Assembly (NCBI GenBank): GCA_022567295.1 | Contig: JADFHE010000005.1 | Span: forward strand, 47,128-111,127 | Direction: 5' to 3' | DNA length: 64,000 nucleotides | From: Pseudomonadota bacterium | GTDB taxonomy: Bacteria > Pseudomonadota > Gammaproteobacteria > Steroidobacterales > Woeseiaceae | Part shown: positions 1 to 9,019 of the stretch, piece by piece | How positions within the stretch are numbered: the first letter of the stretch is position 1 | Layout: every line of letters starts with the position of its first letter | The notes under the pieces: model-generated | The model's input: only the letters and a program-made list of their open reading frames with translations | Told to the model about the DNA's origin: nothing | Databases searched by the model: none | Made by a program: the position numbers and the translations under genes

Positions 1-1
1 G

Positions 2-1675
2 CCGCTCCGGACCGTCATCATAATGCTGGTCATCCCGACCGCATCGATCATGCTTGCAGCGACAAACACTCAACATGAAATAATGTGGTTTCTGCCGATT
101 GCGAACGAGGCGGGTGAATTTCTGACGCGCCCTAATCGTTGGGGACCGTGGTTCCTGCTGGTCCATTTGCCCTACAGTTACGCGGTATTCGGTGCGGCGA
201 TGTTGACCCTGATCGCGCACAGTTCTGCCGTTGTGCAAGCCCAGAGACGCGGCCTTTTTCTACTTGTTGCTGCCTGCATCGCACCATTGACGGCGACGCT
301 GGCATACGACATGGGGTTCGGCTCGAACACCATCTCCTATGTACCCATCGTCTTTACGGCGATGTTGCCGATTTACGCGTGGTTGATTCTCGGCGAGCAG
401 ATTATCGAATTCACGCCGCTGGCTTACGAGACGGTATTTCAGAATATGCAGGACCCGGTCGTCGTCATCGACGACAACTGTCGGGTGATCGGCCTGAATC
501 ACACGGCTGAAAGCATGCTGTCCATCTCAGAATCGGACGCTCTGCGCGAGCCTCTAGAGAAACTGTTCGGTGATGACTCGCCGGAGGTATTCGAGGTGCT
601 GGAAACGGGTCGGCCGCAAAAAATGATGACGACCACGGGCCGTTTTTTGCACGTGCAGGTATCAGATATCGCGACCCACCGATCGTTGGGACGTGGCGGG
701 AAAGTATTGATGTTCCGCGATGTGAGTGACGTTGAGAAAGCGCAGTCAGAAGTTCGCAAGAGCGAGAAGTTGTTGCGTACCCTCATTAATCACTCGGTGA
801 ACGGCATTATCCGCTTTCGATGGGTGCTCACAGAGGACGGCGGTAGGAAATTAAGAAGCATCTTCGCCAATACGGCCGCGGCGCGATTTCTGGGTGCAGA
901 TGCGGACGACATGGTTGACCGCCCGGCAAGCGAGATCATCATTCTGGCCACCTGCGGAATGGATGATGACATCGCGGCGGATGTGCTCCGGAAATTTGAA
1001 GATGCTGTGAGCAAAGGCATTCGCCTCGATATCGAAGTACGGCATCGCCGCAACAGCGCCGGTCGCTGGCTGCGAATGATATGCGAACCAATGGGTGATG
1101 ATGTTGCCATGACTTTTGTGGACATAACTGACGGAAAAGCCAAAGAGCGTAAGATGGAATCGATCGCAACATCCGATCCGCTAACCGGCGTTTTGAACCG
1201 TCGCGGATTTGAACGTAAAGCTTCTCGCCGATTGGCGGAGAGTGCCGATGACGCGACGGGGGCACTATTGTTTATTGATCTTAACGACTTTAAGCAGATC
1301 AATGACAAGTACGGTCACGAAATTGGCGACCAGCTGCTGACCATCGCATCGGAACGCCTGCGAAAAAGTCTGCGTTCATGCGACATCATCGGCCGGCCCG
1401 GCGGCGACGAATTTGTCGCATTGGTGCCTGACGTTGATGCTGACGTTGCCGATAAGCTGGCCAAGCGATTGACCAGCGCGCTCGAAGAGCCGTACCTGAT
1501 TGGTCGCGAAAAATTGCAGTGCGCCGCAAGTATCGGTCTGGCACTGTATCCGAAGAACGCCAATACCTTGACTGGGCTGTTGCGCGAGGCGGATCAGGCG
1601 ATGTACCGTGCGAAGGATCGATGTCGCAGAGCGTCTGACATTGGCGGCGAGAATCTATTGGAAAAGGCCGTCTAA
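2..1675 (+). CDS. Membrane PAS-PAS-GGDEF diguanylate cyclase, 5' end outside window
   Basis: The frame is open from base 2, so the true start probably lies upstream; the first ATG seen is at 23. The visible N-terminal part (about 130 residues) is hydrophobic and resembles the seven-helix sensor region of the HisKA_7TM type. Two PAS-like segments follow (about residues 135-240 and 250-370, counted from the ATG at 23), then a GGDEF domain (about 385-545). The active-site GGDEF motif is intact near residue 460, and an RxxD pair (RSCD) lies five residues before it, the usual spacing of the product-inhibition I-site. By family knowledge it would make cyclic di-GMP from two GTP at the inner membrane in response to a signal sensed by the membrane or PAS parts. 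There is no EAL domain. The signal is unknown. Confidence 0.85.
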   Translation, partial: PLRTVIIMLVIPTASIMLAATNTQHEIMWFLPIANEAGEFLTRPNRWGPWFLLVHLPYSYAVFGAAMLTLIAHSSAVVQAQRRGLFLLVAACIAPLTATLAYDMGFGSNTISYVPIVFTAMLPIYAWLILGEQIIEFTPLAYETVFQNMQDPVVVIDDNCRVIGLNHTAESMLSISESDALREPLEKLFGDDSPEVFEVLETGRPQKMMTTTGRFLHVQVSDIATHRSLGRGGKVLMFRDVSDVEKAQSEVRKSEKLLRTLINHSVNGIIRFRWVLTEDGGRKLRSIFANTAAARFLGADADDMVDRPASEIIILATCGMDDDIAADVLRKFEDAVSKGIRLDIEVRHRRNSAGRWLRMICEPMGDDVAMTFVDITDGKAKERKMESIATSDPLTGVLNRRGFERKASRRLAESADDATGALLFIDLNDFKQINDKYGHEIGDQLLTIASERLRKSLRSCDIIGRPGGDEFVALVPDVDADVADKLAKRLTSALEEPYLIGREKLQCAASIGLALYPKNANTLTGLLREADQAMYRAKDRCRRASDIGGENLLEKAV

Positions 1676-1753
1676 AAGCACTGCACCACGAATCGTTGAA
1701 ATAAATACTGCCTGCTCGGGGTCCATTAGTGAAACCCGTTGGAGTATCAGGAC

Positions 1754-2431
1754 ATGAACCTTCGTTCGATTTCTCACGTTCTGTTCGTCGCGCTGATGAG
1801 CATGAGCCTCTTTTGCAGTGTTGCCATTAAAACCGGCCATGCCGATGTGCCGGTCGCCGAGTCGGCAGACCTGATCAACCCGCTCGGAGCAGGGGATAAT
1901 GCCCCGCGTTTCGTCGTCGAAACCGTCGCCGGCGAACCATTTGACTTCAACCCGCAGGAGTTGCAGCGACCGGTCGTATTGCTGGCGTTTCGCGGCGGTT
2001 GGTGTCCCTTCTGCAACGCGTACCTTTCGGAAATGCGCCATGTAATTCCCGAGATCAGGGAAATGGGTCTCGATGTATTGTTCTTGAGCGGCGACCGCGC
2101 TGAAATGCTTTTCAGCAGCCTCACCTGGGAGACGCAGGCGGACATTGCCGAGCTGGATTACACCATACTATCGGACGCCGACGCGCAGGCTGCGATTGCG
2201 CTTGGTATTGCGTTCAGGGCATCGGGGAGGACCATCAGTCGCCGTAGAGAAAAGGGACAGGACATTAGCGAGTCATCGATGTTGAAACACGGAGTACTGC
2301 CCGTGCCAGCGGTTTTCGCGATTGATCAGAGCGGCATCATCCGCTTTGCTTACACAAATGCCGATTACAGGATTCGGTTGCCCGCCAACGATCTCCTGGC
2401 GGCTGCTCGCGAGATTGCTGCTGCAGATTGA
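1754..2431 (+). CDS. Exported AhpC/TSA-type peroxiredoxin-like protein
   Basis: I place the start at the ATG at 1754, 9 bases after GGAG (1741-1744); an upstream TTG at 1739 is less likely. The 225-residue product begins with a hydrophobic segment that looks like a signal peptide ending near Gly-His-Ala. A thioredoxin-fold peroxidase region follows, with the motif FRGGWCPFCNAYL carrying a CxxC pair. Members of the AhpC/TSA family reduce peroxides through the first cysteine. The later segment VLPVPAVFAIDQSGIIRF is the usual strand pair of that fold. It stands alone between the cyclase and the Lrp-like gene, so the reductant cannot be inferred. Export to the periplasm is inferred from the leader only. 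Confidence 0.75.
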   Translation: MNLRSISHVLFVALMSMSLFCSVAIKTGHADVPVAESADLINPLGAGDNAPRFVVETVAGEPFDFNPQELQRPVVLLAFRGGWCPFCNAYLSEMRHVIPEIREMGLDVLFLSGDRAEMLFSSLTWETQADIAELDYTILSDADAQAAIALGIAFRASGRTISRRREKGQDISESSMLKHGVLPVPAVFAIDQSGIIRFAYTNADYRIRLPANDLLAAAREIAAAD

Positions 2432-2482
2432 GCTCGGCTAATGATAGTCTTCGTGCACCGACCCCCGCGCACGGAGAACCCG

Positions 2483-2761
2483 ATGGTTACAGCGATTGTC
2501 CTGATTAAAGCCGAGACCAATCGAATTCCAGAACTTGCCAATCGGATAGCCGCGACTTCCGGCGTATCCGAGGTGTTTTCTGTGGCTGGCCGCTACGATC
2601 TCGTCGCCATTGTCCGGGTTGCCAAGAACGACGATCTCGCAGACGTGATCAGCGACAAGATGCGACATCTGGATGGCATCGTTGAGACCGAAACGATGAT
2701 CGCGTTCAGAGCGTATTCAAAACAGGATCTGGAAGCTGGCTTCGAACTCGGATTGGACTAG
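2483..2761 (+). CDS. Stand-alone Lrp/AsnC ligand-binding (RAM) domain protein
   Basis: The ATG at 2483 sits 6 bases after GGAG (2473-2476), giving 92 residues; a longer frame from 2441 lacks such support. The protein is only the alpha-beta ligand-binding domain of Lrp/AsnC regulators: it opens with MVTAIVLIKAE and has the glycine-rich VAGRYDLVAIV segment, but there is no helix-turn-helix. Such single-domain proteins form oligomers that bind small molecules such as amino acids; their physiological role is mostly unproven. Its TAG stop shares a base with the GTG of the next gene, so the two are probably co-translated. Confidence 0.8.
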   Translation: MVTAIVLIKAETNRIPELANRIAATSGVSEVFSVAGRYDLVAIVRVAKNDDLADVISDKMRHLDGIVETETMIAFRAYSKQDLEAGFELGLD

Positions 2762-3309
2762 TGGGACTCGGGAACACAAGCACAGAATTCGGCGCCTTGG
2801 CCAAGACACTGCATTGGCTGGTTGCCATCGGCATTTTCGCGCTGCTTTACCTTGGCCTCCAACAATCGGGCATGGAGCGTGGCGACGAGCGGTCCGGTAT
2901 CCGCTTCATACACGCGTCGATAGCGACCATCATCCTGATGTTGATGACGATCAGAATCGTTTGGCGAATCATGCACGACGTTCCCAGCCACCCGGATGGA
3001 ATGGCAGCGTGGCAGCGCATGACCTCAACCGTCGTTCACTGGGGCCTGTACGCCGCAATATTCATGCAACTGCTGGCGGGGGCGATGATCAGGGGCACGG
3101 CTGGCAGCGGACTGCCTGTATTCGGGCTGATCGAAATCCCTATCCCCGTTGCGGAGAGCCGCGAGAGTCACGAATGGTGGGAAGAGATACATGAATTCAC
3201 CTGGAAGCCTATTGCGGCGCTTATAACTCTGCATATCCTCGGTGCACTGTATAACCATTTTATTCTGAAGAACAACATCGTTCGTCGTATGACGGTCGGC
3301 GTTAAGTAA
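2761..3309 (+). CDS. Cytochrome b561 family membrane protein
   Basis: The GTG start at 2761 overlaps the preceding stop (TAGTG). The 182-residue product has four hydrophobic helices, with histidines placed as in diheme cytochrome b561: in LHWLVAIGIF (helix 1), RFIHASIATI (helix 2), TVVHWGLY (helix 3) and LHILGALYNHF (helix 4). The family moves electrons across or within the inner membrane, for instance from quinol to a periplasmic acceptor or superoxide to quinone. No dedicated partner is adjacent; the peroxiredoxin-like gene two places upstream makes a redox-defence role possible but unproven. Confidence 0.85.
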   Translation: MGLGNTSTEFGALAKTLHWLVAIGIFALLYLGLQQSGMERGDERSGIRFIHASIATIILMLMTIRIVWRIMHDVPSHPDGMAAWQRMTSTVVHWGLYAAIFMQLLAGAMIRGTAGSGLPVFGLIEIPIPVAESRESHEWWEEIHEFTWKPIAALITLHILGALYNHFILKNNIVRRMTVGVK

Positions 3310-3312
3310 GCG

Positions 3313-4518
3313 ATGCCGGCCGCATTTATCTGCGATGCGGTACGCACACCGATCGGACGATACGGCGGATCGCTGGCGTCGATCCGTACCGATGATCTTG
3401 GTGCTATCCCGATCGCCGCCCTGTTACAACGCAACGCCACCCTCGACGCTAATGCCATTGATGACCTGGTCTACGGCTGCGCTAATCAGGCCGGTGAGGA
3501 CAATCGAAACGTCGCACGTATGTCCGGCTTGCTGGCCGGGTTGCCCGTAGGAGTTCCGGGGGCTACGATCAATCGGCTGTGCGGTTCTGGTATGAATGCG
3601 ATCGGAAACGTCGCCGACGGTATCAAAGCGGGTGGCATTCAGCTCGCAATAGCCGGCGGCGTGGAGTCGATGTCGCGCGCACCGTTTGTGCTCGCGAAGC
3701 AATCCGCGGCGTTCGGTCGCAATACGGAACTTTATGACACGACACTCGGCTGGCGCTTTATCAACAAAAAGCTCGAAGAGCTGTACGGCGTCGATTCGAT
3801 GGCCGAAACTGCGGAAAATGTCGCTGACGAATTTGGCGTCTCGCGTGAAGATCAGGATGCCCTGGCGTTGCGCAGTCAGCATCGTGCCGAGGCGGCGGCA
3901 AGGTCCGGCGTATTCGGCGACGAAATTGTAGCGGTAACCGTGCCGCAACGCCGTGGCGAGCCGTTCGTTTTCGACACCGACGAGCATCCACGTGCTGGAT
4001 CAGACATTGAAGGGCTGGCGAAACTGCGTCCTATCGTTCGCGAGGACGGAACGATCACGGCGGGCAACGCGTCCGGGATCAACGATGGTGCGTGCGCTGT
4101 TCTGATTGCGAGCGAAGCAGCGGCGAAAACGCAGGGCCTGGAACCGCTCGCACGCGTCGCCGGCTGGGCAGTCGCAGGCGTCGAGCCCCGGATTATGGGG
4201 CTCGGCCCCGCCCCTGCATCGCAGAAAGTCTTGCAGCTATGCGGCATGTCCATCGATCAGATGGATGTCATTGAACTCAACGAGGCTTTTGCGGCACAAG
4301 GACTTGCTACGCTGCGGCAGCTCGGTGTTGCTGACGATGCGGAACATGTCAATCCGAACGGGGGTGCTATTGCGCTTGGACACCCGCTTGGCATGTCAGG
4401 CGCAAGATTGGTCGTGACAGCGGCCTATCAATTGCGGCGCACCGAGGGTCGTTTCGCGTTGTGCACGATGTGCATTGGAGTCGGTCAGGGCATTGCCATG
4501 ATTATTGAGCGCGTCTGA
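3313..4518 (+). CDS. Thiolase, 3-oxoadipyl-CoA/acetyl-CoA acyltransferase type
   Basis: The 401-residue protein is a full-length thiolase. Cys90 lies in [10 protein letters not shown], His357 in [10 protein letters not shown] and Cys387 in [10 protein letters not shown], which together form the catalytic set. The start region [21 protein letters not shown] and the overall length match PcaF-type enzymes that cleave 3-oxoadipyl-CoA to succinyl-CoA and acetyl-CoA, but no other beta-ketoadipate gene is nearby, so acetyl-CoA acetyltransferase is an equal possibility. The TGA stop shares a base with the ATG of the nitroreductase gene, which suggests co-translation. Confidence 0.88.
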   Translation: MPAAFICDAVRTPIGRYGGSLASIRTDDLGAIPIAALLQRNATLDANAIDDLVYGCANQAGEDNRNVARMSGLLAGLPVGVPGATINRLCGSGMNAIGNVADGIKAGGIQLAIAGGVESMSRAPFVLAKQSAAFGRNTELYDTTLGWRFINKKLEELYGVDSMAETAENVADEFGVSREDQDALALRSQHRAEAAARSGVFGDEIVAVTVPQRRGEPFVFDTDEHPRAGSDIEGLAKLRPIVREDGTITAGNASGINDGACAVLIASEAAAKTQGLEPLARVAGWAVAGVEPRIMGLGPAPASQKVLQLCGMSIDQMDVIELNEAFAAQGLATLRQLGVADDAEHVNPNGGAIALGHPLGMSGARLVVTAAYQLRRTEGRFALCTMCIGVGQGIAMIIERV

Positions 4519-5102
4519 TGACAACCAAGACGTCGAGTTACGAAACACAAGAATTGCGCGAATTTGCCGAGGTGTTGCGCGGTCGGCGAACGATTGAGCT
4601 TTTTCTTCAGACGCCCGTGCCGGACGCATTGCTGAAAGAAGCGATTGAAGCGGCAACTTGGGCGCCGAATCACCATGTCACTCAACCCTGGCATTTCTAT
4701 CTGCTAGGCGATGAGACTGTCGAGCGCTGCCTCGATCTCTGCGAGGATATCGTCACGACGAAGAAAGGCGAGAAGGCCGGAAAATTCAAGCGACAGAGGT
4801 GGTCGGAGAAGCCGGGCTGGCTGGTCGTAACTTGCCGGAAATCGCAAGATGAGTTGTTGCAGCGCGAAGATTACGCGGCATGTTGCGCGGCCGTGCAGAC
4901 CTTGATGCTGTATCTCTGGAAGGCGGGCGTCGGTTGCAAATGGACGACCGGCGACATTACCCGCGACGCTCATTTCAGCGAGATAGTCGGATTCGACGAA
5001 AAAGAGGTGATTGTCGTAACTTTGATGTGGTACGGCTACCCTAAGCTAATTCCGGCGCAATCGCGGAAGAACATTACTGAAGTACTAAGCAAGACGGTCT
5101 AG
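4518..5102 (+). CDS. Nitroreductase family flavoprotein
   Basis: The 194-residue product fits the FMN-dependent nitroreductase fold: an RRTIELF segment near residue 24, EAATWAPNHHVTQPWHF (the conserved substrate and FMN loop) and a C-terminal VTLMWYGYPK segment. These enzymes use NAD(P)H to reduce nitro groups, quinones or unsaturated carbonyls. The ATG overlaps the thiolase stop (TGATG). It converges on the efflux gene, whose stop lies 4 bases inside. The physiological substrate cannot be told from the sequence. Confidence 0.85.
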   Translation: MTTKTSSYETQELREFAEVLRGRRTIELFLQTPVPDALLKEAIEAATWAPNHHVTQPWHFYLLGDETVERCLDLCEDIVTTKKGEKAGKFKRQRWSEKPGWLVVTCRKSQDELLQREDYAACCAAVQTLMLYLWKAGVGCKWTTGDITRDAHFSEIVGFDEKEVIVVTLMWYGYPKLIPAQSRKNITEVLSKTV

Positions 5103-6364
5103 TCTCGAGCGAGCTCATCGGGATGATGCACTAACGGTCCCGGAACGAGCAGCGGTCGCAGCAGATAGACGCCCGCCGTTATCGCGCCGGTCGCGGCCAT
5201 GATGACGGTCGCGTTGCGCACCGTACCGTCATAAATCAATGCGCCGAGTACAGCACCGGAGGCAGCCGCAATATTTTGCGACGTGCCGATAATCGACGAT
5301 GCAACGCCCGCGATTTTCGGTAACGGATCAAGGGCCAGCACGGTCGTGTTCGACATGAGTATTGCGATAGTGAACATGTACAGGCAGACGCAACTCCACA
5401 GCCACCAAAACGGGGCGTCATCGAGCCACGCAATAACGATCATTTGCGCGCTCGCTGTGAAGATCAACAGAACGCCGAGTTGGATGAGCTGCATTATGTC
5501 CAGGCGAGCAACGAGCCAGCGGTTGGCGGCCGACCCCGCAAGGATCGAAAGTCCTGCGCAGGCGAAAATAAATCCGTATTGCGTGATCGTGAAGCCGTAC
5601 ATTTCAACGGCCAGCGCTGCAGACACTGCGATGATGGACATATAACCAGCGGGCGGCAGGATCAGTAATAGCAATCCGAACACACTTTGGCGATGCGAGA
5701 AGAATTCCCGGAAGCTCGAAACCAGCTGGCGCAGCGGGTGCTGAGACGCATTCGGAACATGCGTTTCTACGAGGTTGGTGCGAATAGCGAACAACAGCCC
5801 GAAACCGCAGGCGGCTATTACGATGAATGGCGCGCGCCAGTCCCAGCGCGCAAGCAGCAGCGCGCCGATACTCGGTGCAATGACGGGTGCGACCGTAAAG
5901 ATCATTGTCATTAACGACATCAATCGAGCCGCGTCCTTGCCGCTCGAGATATCGCGGACTACGGCTCGCGAAATGACGATCGCAGATGCTGCACCGGTGC
6001 CCTGCACGAAGCGCGCCGCAAGTAGCAACCCCATGTCGTTGACAGTTGCGGCGACACAGGCTGCGATGACAAACAGCCCCATGCCCGCATAAAGGGCCGG
6101 CAGGCGACCAAATCGATCCGATGCGAGGCCAGCGGGGATTTGTCCTAACGACATCCCGAACATGAATACACCGACGATTTGTTGACCGTGCGACAGAGTG
6201 GTTCCGAGTGCATCGACCATCGCCGGTATCGCGGGCAAACTGAGGTCCACTGTCAATGCCGCAACGGCTGTTAGCAGGCCGAGCGTTACTATGAAACTTC
6301 GGGATTTGGCAAGGTGTGCGTTCAAGGGCGGCAGTGGTCCAACAATATTAACTTGTTGGACCAC
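5099..6364 (-). CDS. Bcr/CflA-family multidrug efflux transporter (MFS)
   Basis: This is a 12-helix major facilitator of the drug:H+ antiporter Bcr/CflA group. Helix 1 carries LSLPAIPAMVDALG, the loop 2-3 signature is GLASDRFGRLPALY, and helix 5 has VAPVIAPSIGALL. I choose the GTG at 6364, giving 421 residues; it overlaps the end of hutI by 17 bases. A frame extending to 6505 would lie almost entirely inside hutI. The GTG forms the first bases of a perfect 12-bp inverted repeat (6334-6364), so its translation may depend on ribosomes finishing hutI. Export of a histidine-pathway compound is possible, but the family is best known for drugs and cysteine. Confidence 0.82.
   Translation of the reverse strand: MVQQVNIVGPLPPLNAHLAKSRSFIVTLGLLTAVAALTVDLSLPAIPAMVDALGTTLSHGQQIVGVFMFGMSLGQIPAGLASDRFGRLPALYAGMGLFVIAACVAATVNDMGLLLAARFVQGTGAASAIVISRAVVRDISSGKDAARLMSLMTMIFTVAPVIAPSIGALLLARWDWRAPFIVIAACGFGLLFAIRTNLVETHVPNASQHPLRQLVSSFREFFSHRQSVFGLLLLILPPAGYMSIIAVSAALAVEMYGFTITQYGFIFACAGLSILAGSAANRWLVARLDIMQLIQLGVLLIFTASAQMIVIAWLDDAPFWWLWSCVCLYMFTIAILMSNTTVLALDPLPKIAGVASSIIGTSQNIAAASGAVLGALIYDGTVRNATVIMAATGAITAGVYLLRPLLVPGPLVHHPDELARD
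6334..6364. repeat. Perfect 12-bp inverted repeat at the hutI/efflux junction
   Basis: GTGGTCCAACAA (6334-6345) and its exact complement (6353-6364) flank a 7-base loop. On the minus-strand transcript the stem encloses the hutI stop codon (6348-6350) in its loop and the proposed GTG start of the efflux gene at its first base. No U-run follows, so it is not a standard terminator. It may gate translation of the efflux gene or stabilise the upstream message. Confidence 0.7.
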
Positions 6365-7577
6365 TAGTCTGCCCACTTGCAATGGTTTCCGCCAGTTGCG
6401 GCGTGCCTGTCCAGTAAGCAAGCTCGCGCGGATGGCTAATGTCCCACACTGCAATGTCGGCGCGCTTGCCAACCTCCAGTGTGCCGCGGTCGTCGAGCAG
6501 GCCAAGGGCGCGGGCCGCCTCGCGTGTAGCCCCCGCCAGGCATTCCTCGGGCGTCAGCCGGAACAAGCGGCTGGCCAGCATCATTGCCGTACGCAATGAA
6601 CAGATTGGCGAAGTCCCCGGGTTGCAGTCAGTTGCCACTGCTATCGGCACGCCGCTCGTGCGAAGGCTGGCGATGGGCGGCAACTGTGTTTCTGCGAGCG
6701 TCAGGAAAGCACCCGGGAGCAAAACCGCAACGCACCCCGCCTCCGAAAGGGCTCTGACTCCTTTCGGGGAGGTGTACTCGAGATGGTCCGCCGACAATGC
6801 GCCGAAACGCGCGGCCAGTTCGGCGCCACCACCGTCACTGAGCTGGTCGGCGTGCAGTCTGACGGGCAGCCCCATTTGTGTCGCCTTATCAAATAGCTGC
6901 TCTATCTGTGCAGAACTGAATGCTATGGATTCGCAATAGGCATCGACGGTATCAGCGAGTTTTCGCTCGACAACCAGCGGCAGGATTTGGTCGCAAATGA
7001 AATCGATATAGCCGTTGGCGTCGCCCTCGAATTCGGGCGGAACTGTGTGCGCGGCGAGTAAAGCGGTACGAACGTCAACACATGACTCATCCCCGAGCCT
7101 GCGTGCGACTTCGAGCATGCGAATCTCAGTGTCGATATCCAGGCCGTACCCCGACTTAATCTCAACCGTCGCAACGCCTTCGTTCGCCAACGCATTGATG
7201 CGTGGCAGGGCGGCGTCAAACAGTTCGTCCGCCGACGCATCTCGCGTCGCTCTTACTGTCGACATGATGCCGTCACCGGACAATGCGATGTCCTCGTAAC
7301 TGCTACCACGCAAACGTTGCTCGAATTCTGCCGCCCGGTCGCCGCCGAATACAAGATGCGTATGACAGTCAATAAGTGCTGGTGTGAGCCAGCGGCCGCC
7401 CATGGCGCGTTCTTCCCTCGCACGATGGGCGGGCAGTTCGGACGCCTCGCCGATCCAGGCAATACGGCCATTGCTGACGGCAATTGCGGCGCGCTCTCCG
7501 ACGACGCCATAGTCCGGCGTCTCGCCCCGCATTGTTGCAATGCGGGCATCTGTCAGCAGCAAGTCCCAGTCCGACAT
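6348..7577 (-). CDS. hutI: Imidazolonepropionase
   Basis: HutI hydrolyses 4-imidazolone-5-propionate to N-formimidoyl-L-glutamate, the third step of histidine breakdown in the cytoplasm. The 409-residue protein is a metal-dependent amidohydrolase: DCHTHLVFGGDR carries the first metal histidines, and HADQLSDGGGAELA, SADHLEYTS and ATDCNPGTSP are the later signatures. I use the ATG at 7577 (MSDWDLLL); a longer frame from 7625 would reach into the control region. It diverges from hutF across 83 bases that hold a HutC-like operator. The downstream MFS gene overlaps it. Confidence 0.96.
   Translation of the reverse strand: MSDWDLLLTDARIATMRGETPDYGVVGERAAIAVSNGRIAWIGEASELPAHRAREERAMGGRWLTPALIDCHTHLVFGGDRAAEFEQRLRGSSYEDIALSGDGIMSTVRATRDASADELFDAALPRINALANEGVATVEIKSGYGLDIDTEIRMLEVARRLGDESCVDVRTALLAAHTVPPEFEGDANGYIDFICDQILPLVVERKLADTVDAYCESIAFSSAQIEQLFDKATQMGLPVRLHADQLSDGGGAELAARFGALSADHLEYTSPKGVRALSEAGCVAVLLPGAFLTLAETQLPPIASLRTSGVPIAVATDCNPGTSPICSLRTAMMLASRLFRLTPEECLAGATREAARALGLLDDRGTLEVGKRADIAVWDISHPRELAYWTGTPQLAETIASGQTSGPTS
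6746..6764. repeat. 19-base hairpin motif, copy 1 (inside hutI)
   Basis: AAAGGGCTCTGACTCCTTT lies inside the hutI coding region, flanked so that CCGAAAGG (6743-6750) pairs with CCTTTCGG (6760-6767). The same 19-mer with one change occurs at 40027-40045 in the same plus-strand orientation. It is read in frame by hutI as part of SPKGVRALSE, so the gene is not broken. Confidence 0.5.
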
Positions 7578-7634
7578 TCGATATTCCAGCTTTGGTCCCA
7601 TGGCAGTTGCAACCGAAGTTAGCATGGTCTAGCC

Positions 7635-7644
7635 TGTATATACA
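7635..7644. promoter_or_regulatory. Probable HutC operator in the hutI-hutF divergent region
   Basis: TGTATATACA is a perfect 10-base palindrome, 16 bases before the hutF ATG and 57 bases before the hutI ATG. HutC repressors of pseudomonads recognise TGTA-N2-TACA palindromes in hut promoters and release DNA when urocanate binds. A hutC gene lies in the same operon, so autoregulation of both divergent units is expected. Confidence 0.65.
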
Positions 7645-7660
7645 ACTTGGCGGGAGCGAC

Positions 7661-9019
7661 ATGACAACGGTATTCGCGAAGAAAGCGCTATTGGCTTCTG
7701 GCTGGGCTGACGACGTGCGGCTTGAGGTCGCTGAAGGACAGATATCTGCTCTGCAGATCGATGCCTCCGCGGCGCCCGACGACGCACAAGTCGGCTACAT
7801 AATTCCCGGGCTCTGTAATGCTCATAGCCACGCATTTCAACGCGCGCTGGCCGGTCACACCGAACAGCGCTCGCCAGCGGGCCGTGATAATTTCTGGACC
7901 TGGCGAGAGCGCATGTATGAGTTGGCCGGTCGAGTCGACGCAGACGCGTTGACCGCTATCGCACGGCAAGCCTATTGCGAGATGCTCTGCAGCGGTTACA
8001 CCTCGGTCGCCGAGTTTCATTATCTGCACCGCGATCCCAGGGCCCCGGATGCCGTGGATACGATGTTTGGGGCGATCTTGACTGCTGCGGCCGAGAGTGG
8101 AATCCGGCTGACTTACGTTCCGGTGCACTACGAGCGTGCCGGATTCGATGATGCACAGGCGTTGCCGCATCAGCGGAGTTTCACGCTGTCGCTCGACGAA
8201 TTCATAAAACACCATGAGCGTGCCGCGCCGGCCAGCAGTTCTGTCGTCAATATTGGAATCGGGGCGCACAGTCTGCGTGCGGTCTCTAAGGAATCGCTGC
8301 AGGCGATAGCGCAGGTGGCGAACGACTCGCTGGTGCCTATGCACCTGCACATCGCCGAACAACTGCGCGAAGTCGATCAGTGTCTGGCGGCGTACGACCG
8401 GCGACCTGTGCGCTGGTTGCTTGAAAATTTCGATGTGTCCAGCAACTGGTGCCTCGTGCATGCAACGCACATGGACGATGAAGAAGTTGCAGCACTGGCC
8501 TCTTCGGGCGCCGTTGTTGCCCTGTGTCCGAGTACTGAGGCAAACCTCGGTGACGGCCTTTTCCCACTGCATGATTTTCTGACGCATGGCGGGCGAATCG
8601 CGATCGGCTCTGACAGCCATGTATCGATCAATCCCTTTGAGGAGCTGCGCTGGCTCGAATACGGGCAGCGCCTGGCGTCGCAGACGCGCAACGTGGTGTC
8701 ATTGCGTGACAGTCACGTTGGCAGCGAACTGTTCCTGCGGGCACTCGAAGGCGGTGCGGCAGCCAGTGGTCAGGAGACATCCGGCATCGAGGTCGGTGCT
8801 GTTGCGGACTTTGTCGTGCTCAGCGACGATGACCCGATGTTCGCCGGACACGGTGACGATTCGCGGCTCGACGCACTGGTTTTTTCCGGATACCCGTTGC
8901 CCGTAGAACGCGTCATGGTCGACGGCACATGGTGTGTTATTGATGCAGTGCACGTTCGGCGCGACCAGGTGCGTAGCGCGTATTCCGAGGCGATTGCGAA
9001 ATTAGGGACGGCGAAATGA
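7661..9019 (+). CDS. hutF: Formimidoylglutamate deiminase
   Basis: HutF converts N-formimidoyl-L-glutamate to N-formyl-L-glutamate and ammonia, the branch used by pseudomonads and many other proteobacteria in place of HutG formiminoglutamase. The 452-residue amidohydrolase has the metal motif CNAHSHAFQRALAGHTEQR, the HLHIAEQ histidine, an ATHMDDEEV histidine and the SDSHVSINPFEELRWLEYG region. I start at the ATG at 7661, preceded by GGGAG; longer upstream frames run through the operator. The stop overlaps the hutC start as ATGA. Confidence 0.95.
   Translation: MTTVFAKKALLASGWADDVRLEVAEGQISALQIDASAAPDDAQVGYIIPGLCNAHSHAFQRALAGHTEQRSPAGRDNFWTWRERMYELAGRVDADALTAIARQAYCEMLCSGYTSVAEFHYLHRDPRAPDAVDTMFGAILTAAAESGIRLTYVPVHYERAGFDDAQALPHQRSFTLSLDEFIKHHERAAPASSSVVNIGIGAHSLRAVSKESLQAIAQVANDSLVPMHLHIAEQLREVDQCLAAYDRRPVRWLLENFDVSSNWCLVHATHMDDEEVAALASSGAVVALCPSTEANLGDGLFPLHDFLTHGGRIAIGSDSHVSINPFEELRWLEYGQRLASQTRNVVSLRDSHVGSELFLRALEGGAAASGQETSGIEVGAVADFVVLSDDDPMFAGHGDDSRLDALVFSGYPLPVERVMVDGTWCVIDAVHVRRDQVRSAYSEAIAKLGTAK

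Noticed and set aside
6365..6505. N-terminal extension of the efflux transporter inside hutI
   Set aside because: The added 47 residues are hutI read in another frame and do not resemble the start of an MFS protein.
7688..8620. 310-codon frame antisense to hutF
   Set aside because: hutF has all amidohydrolase signatures on the plus strand; the antisense product has no motif.
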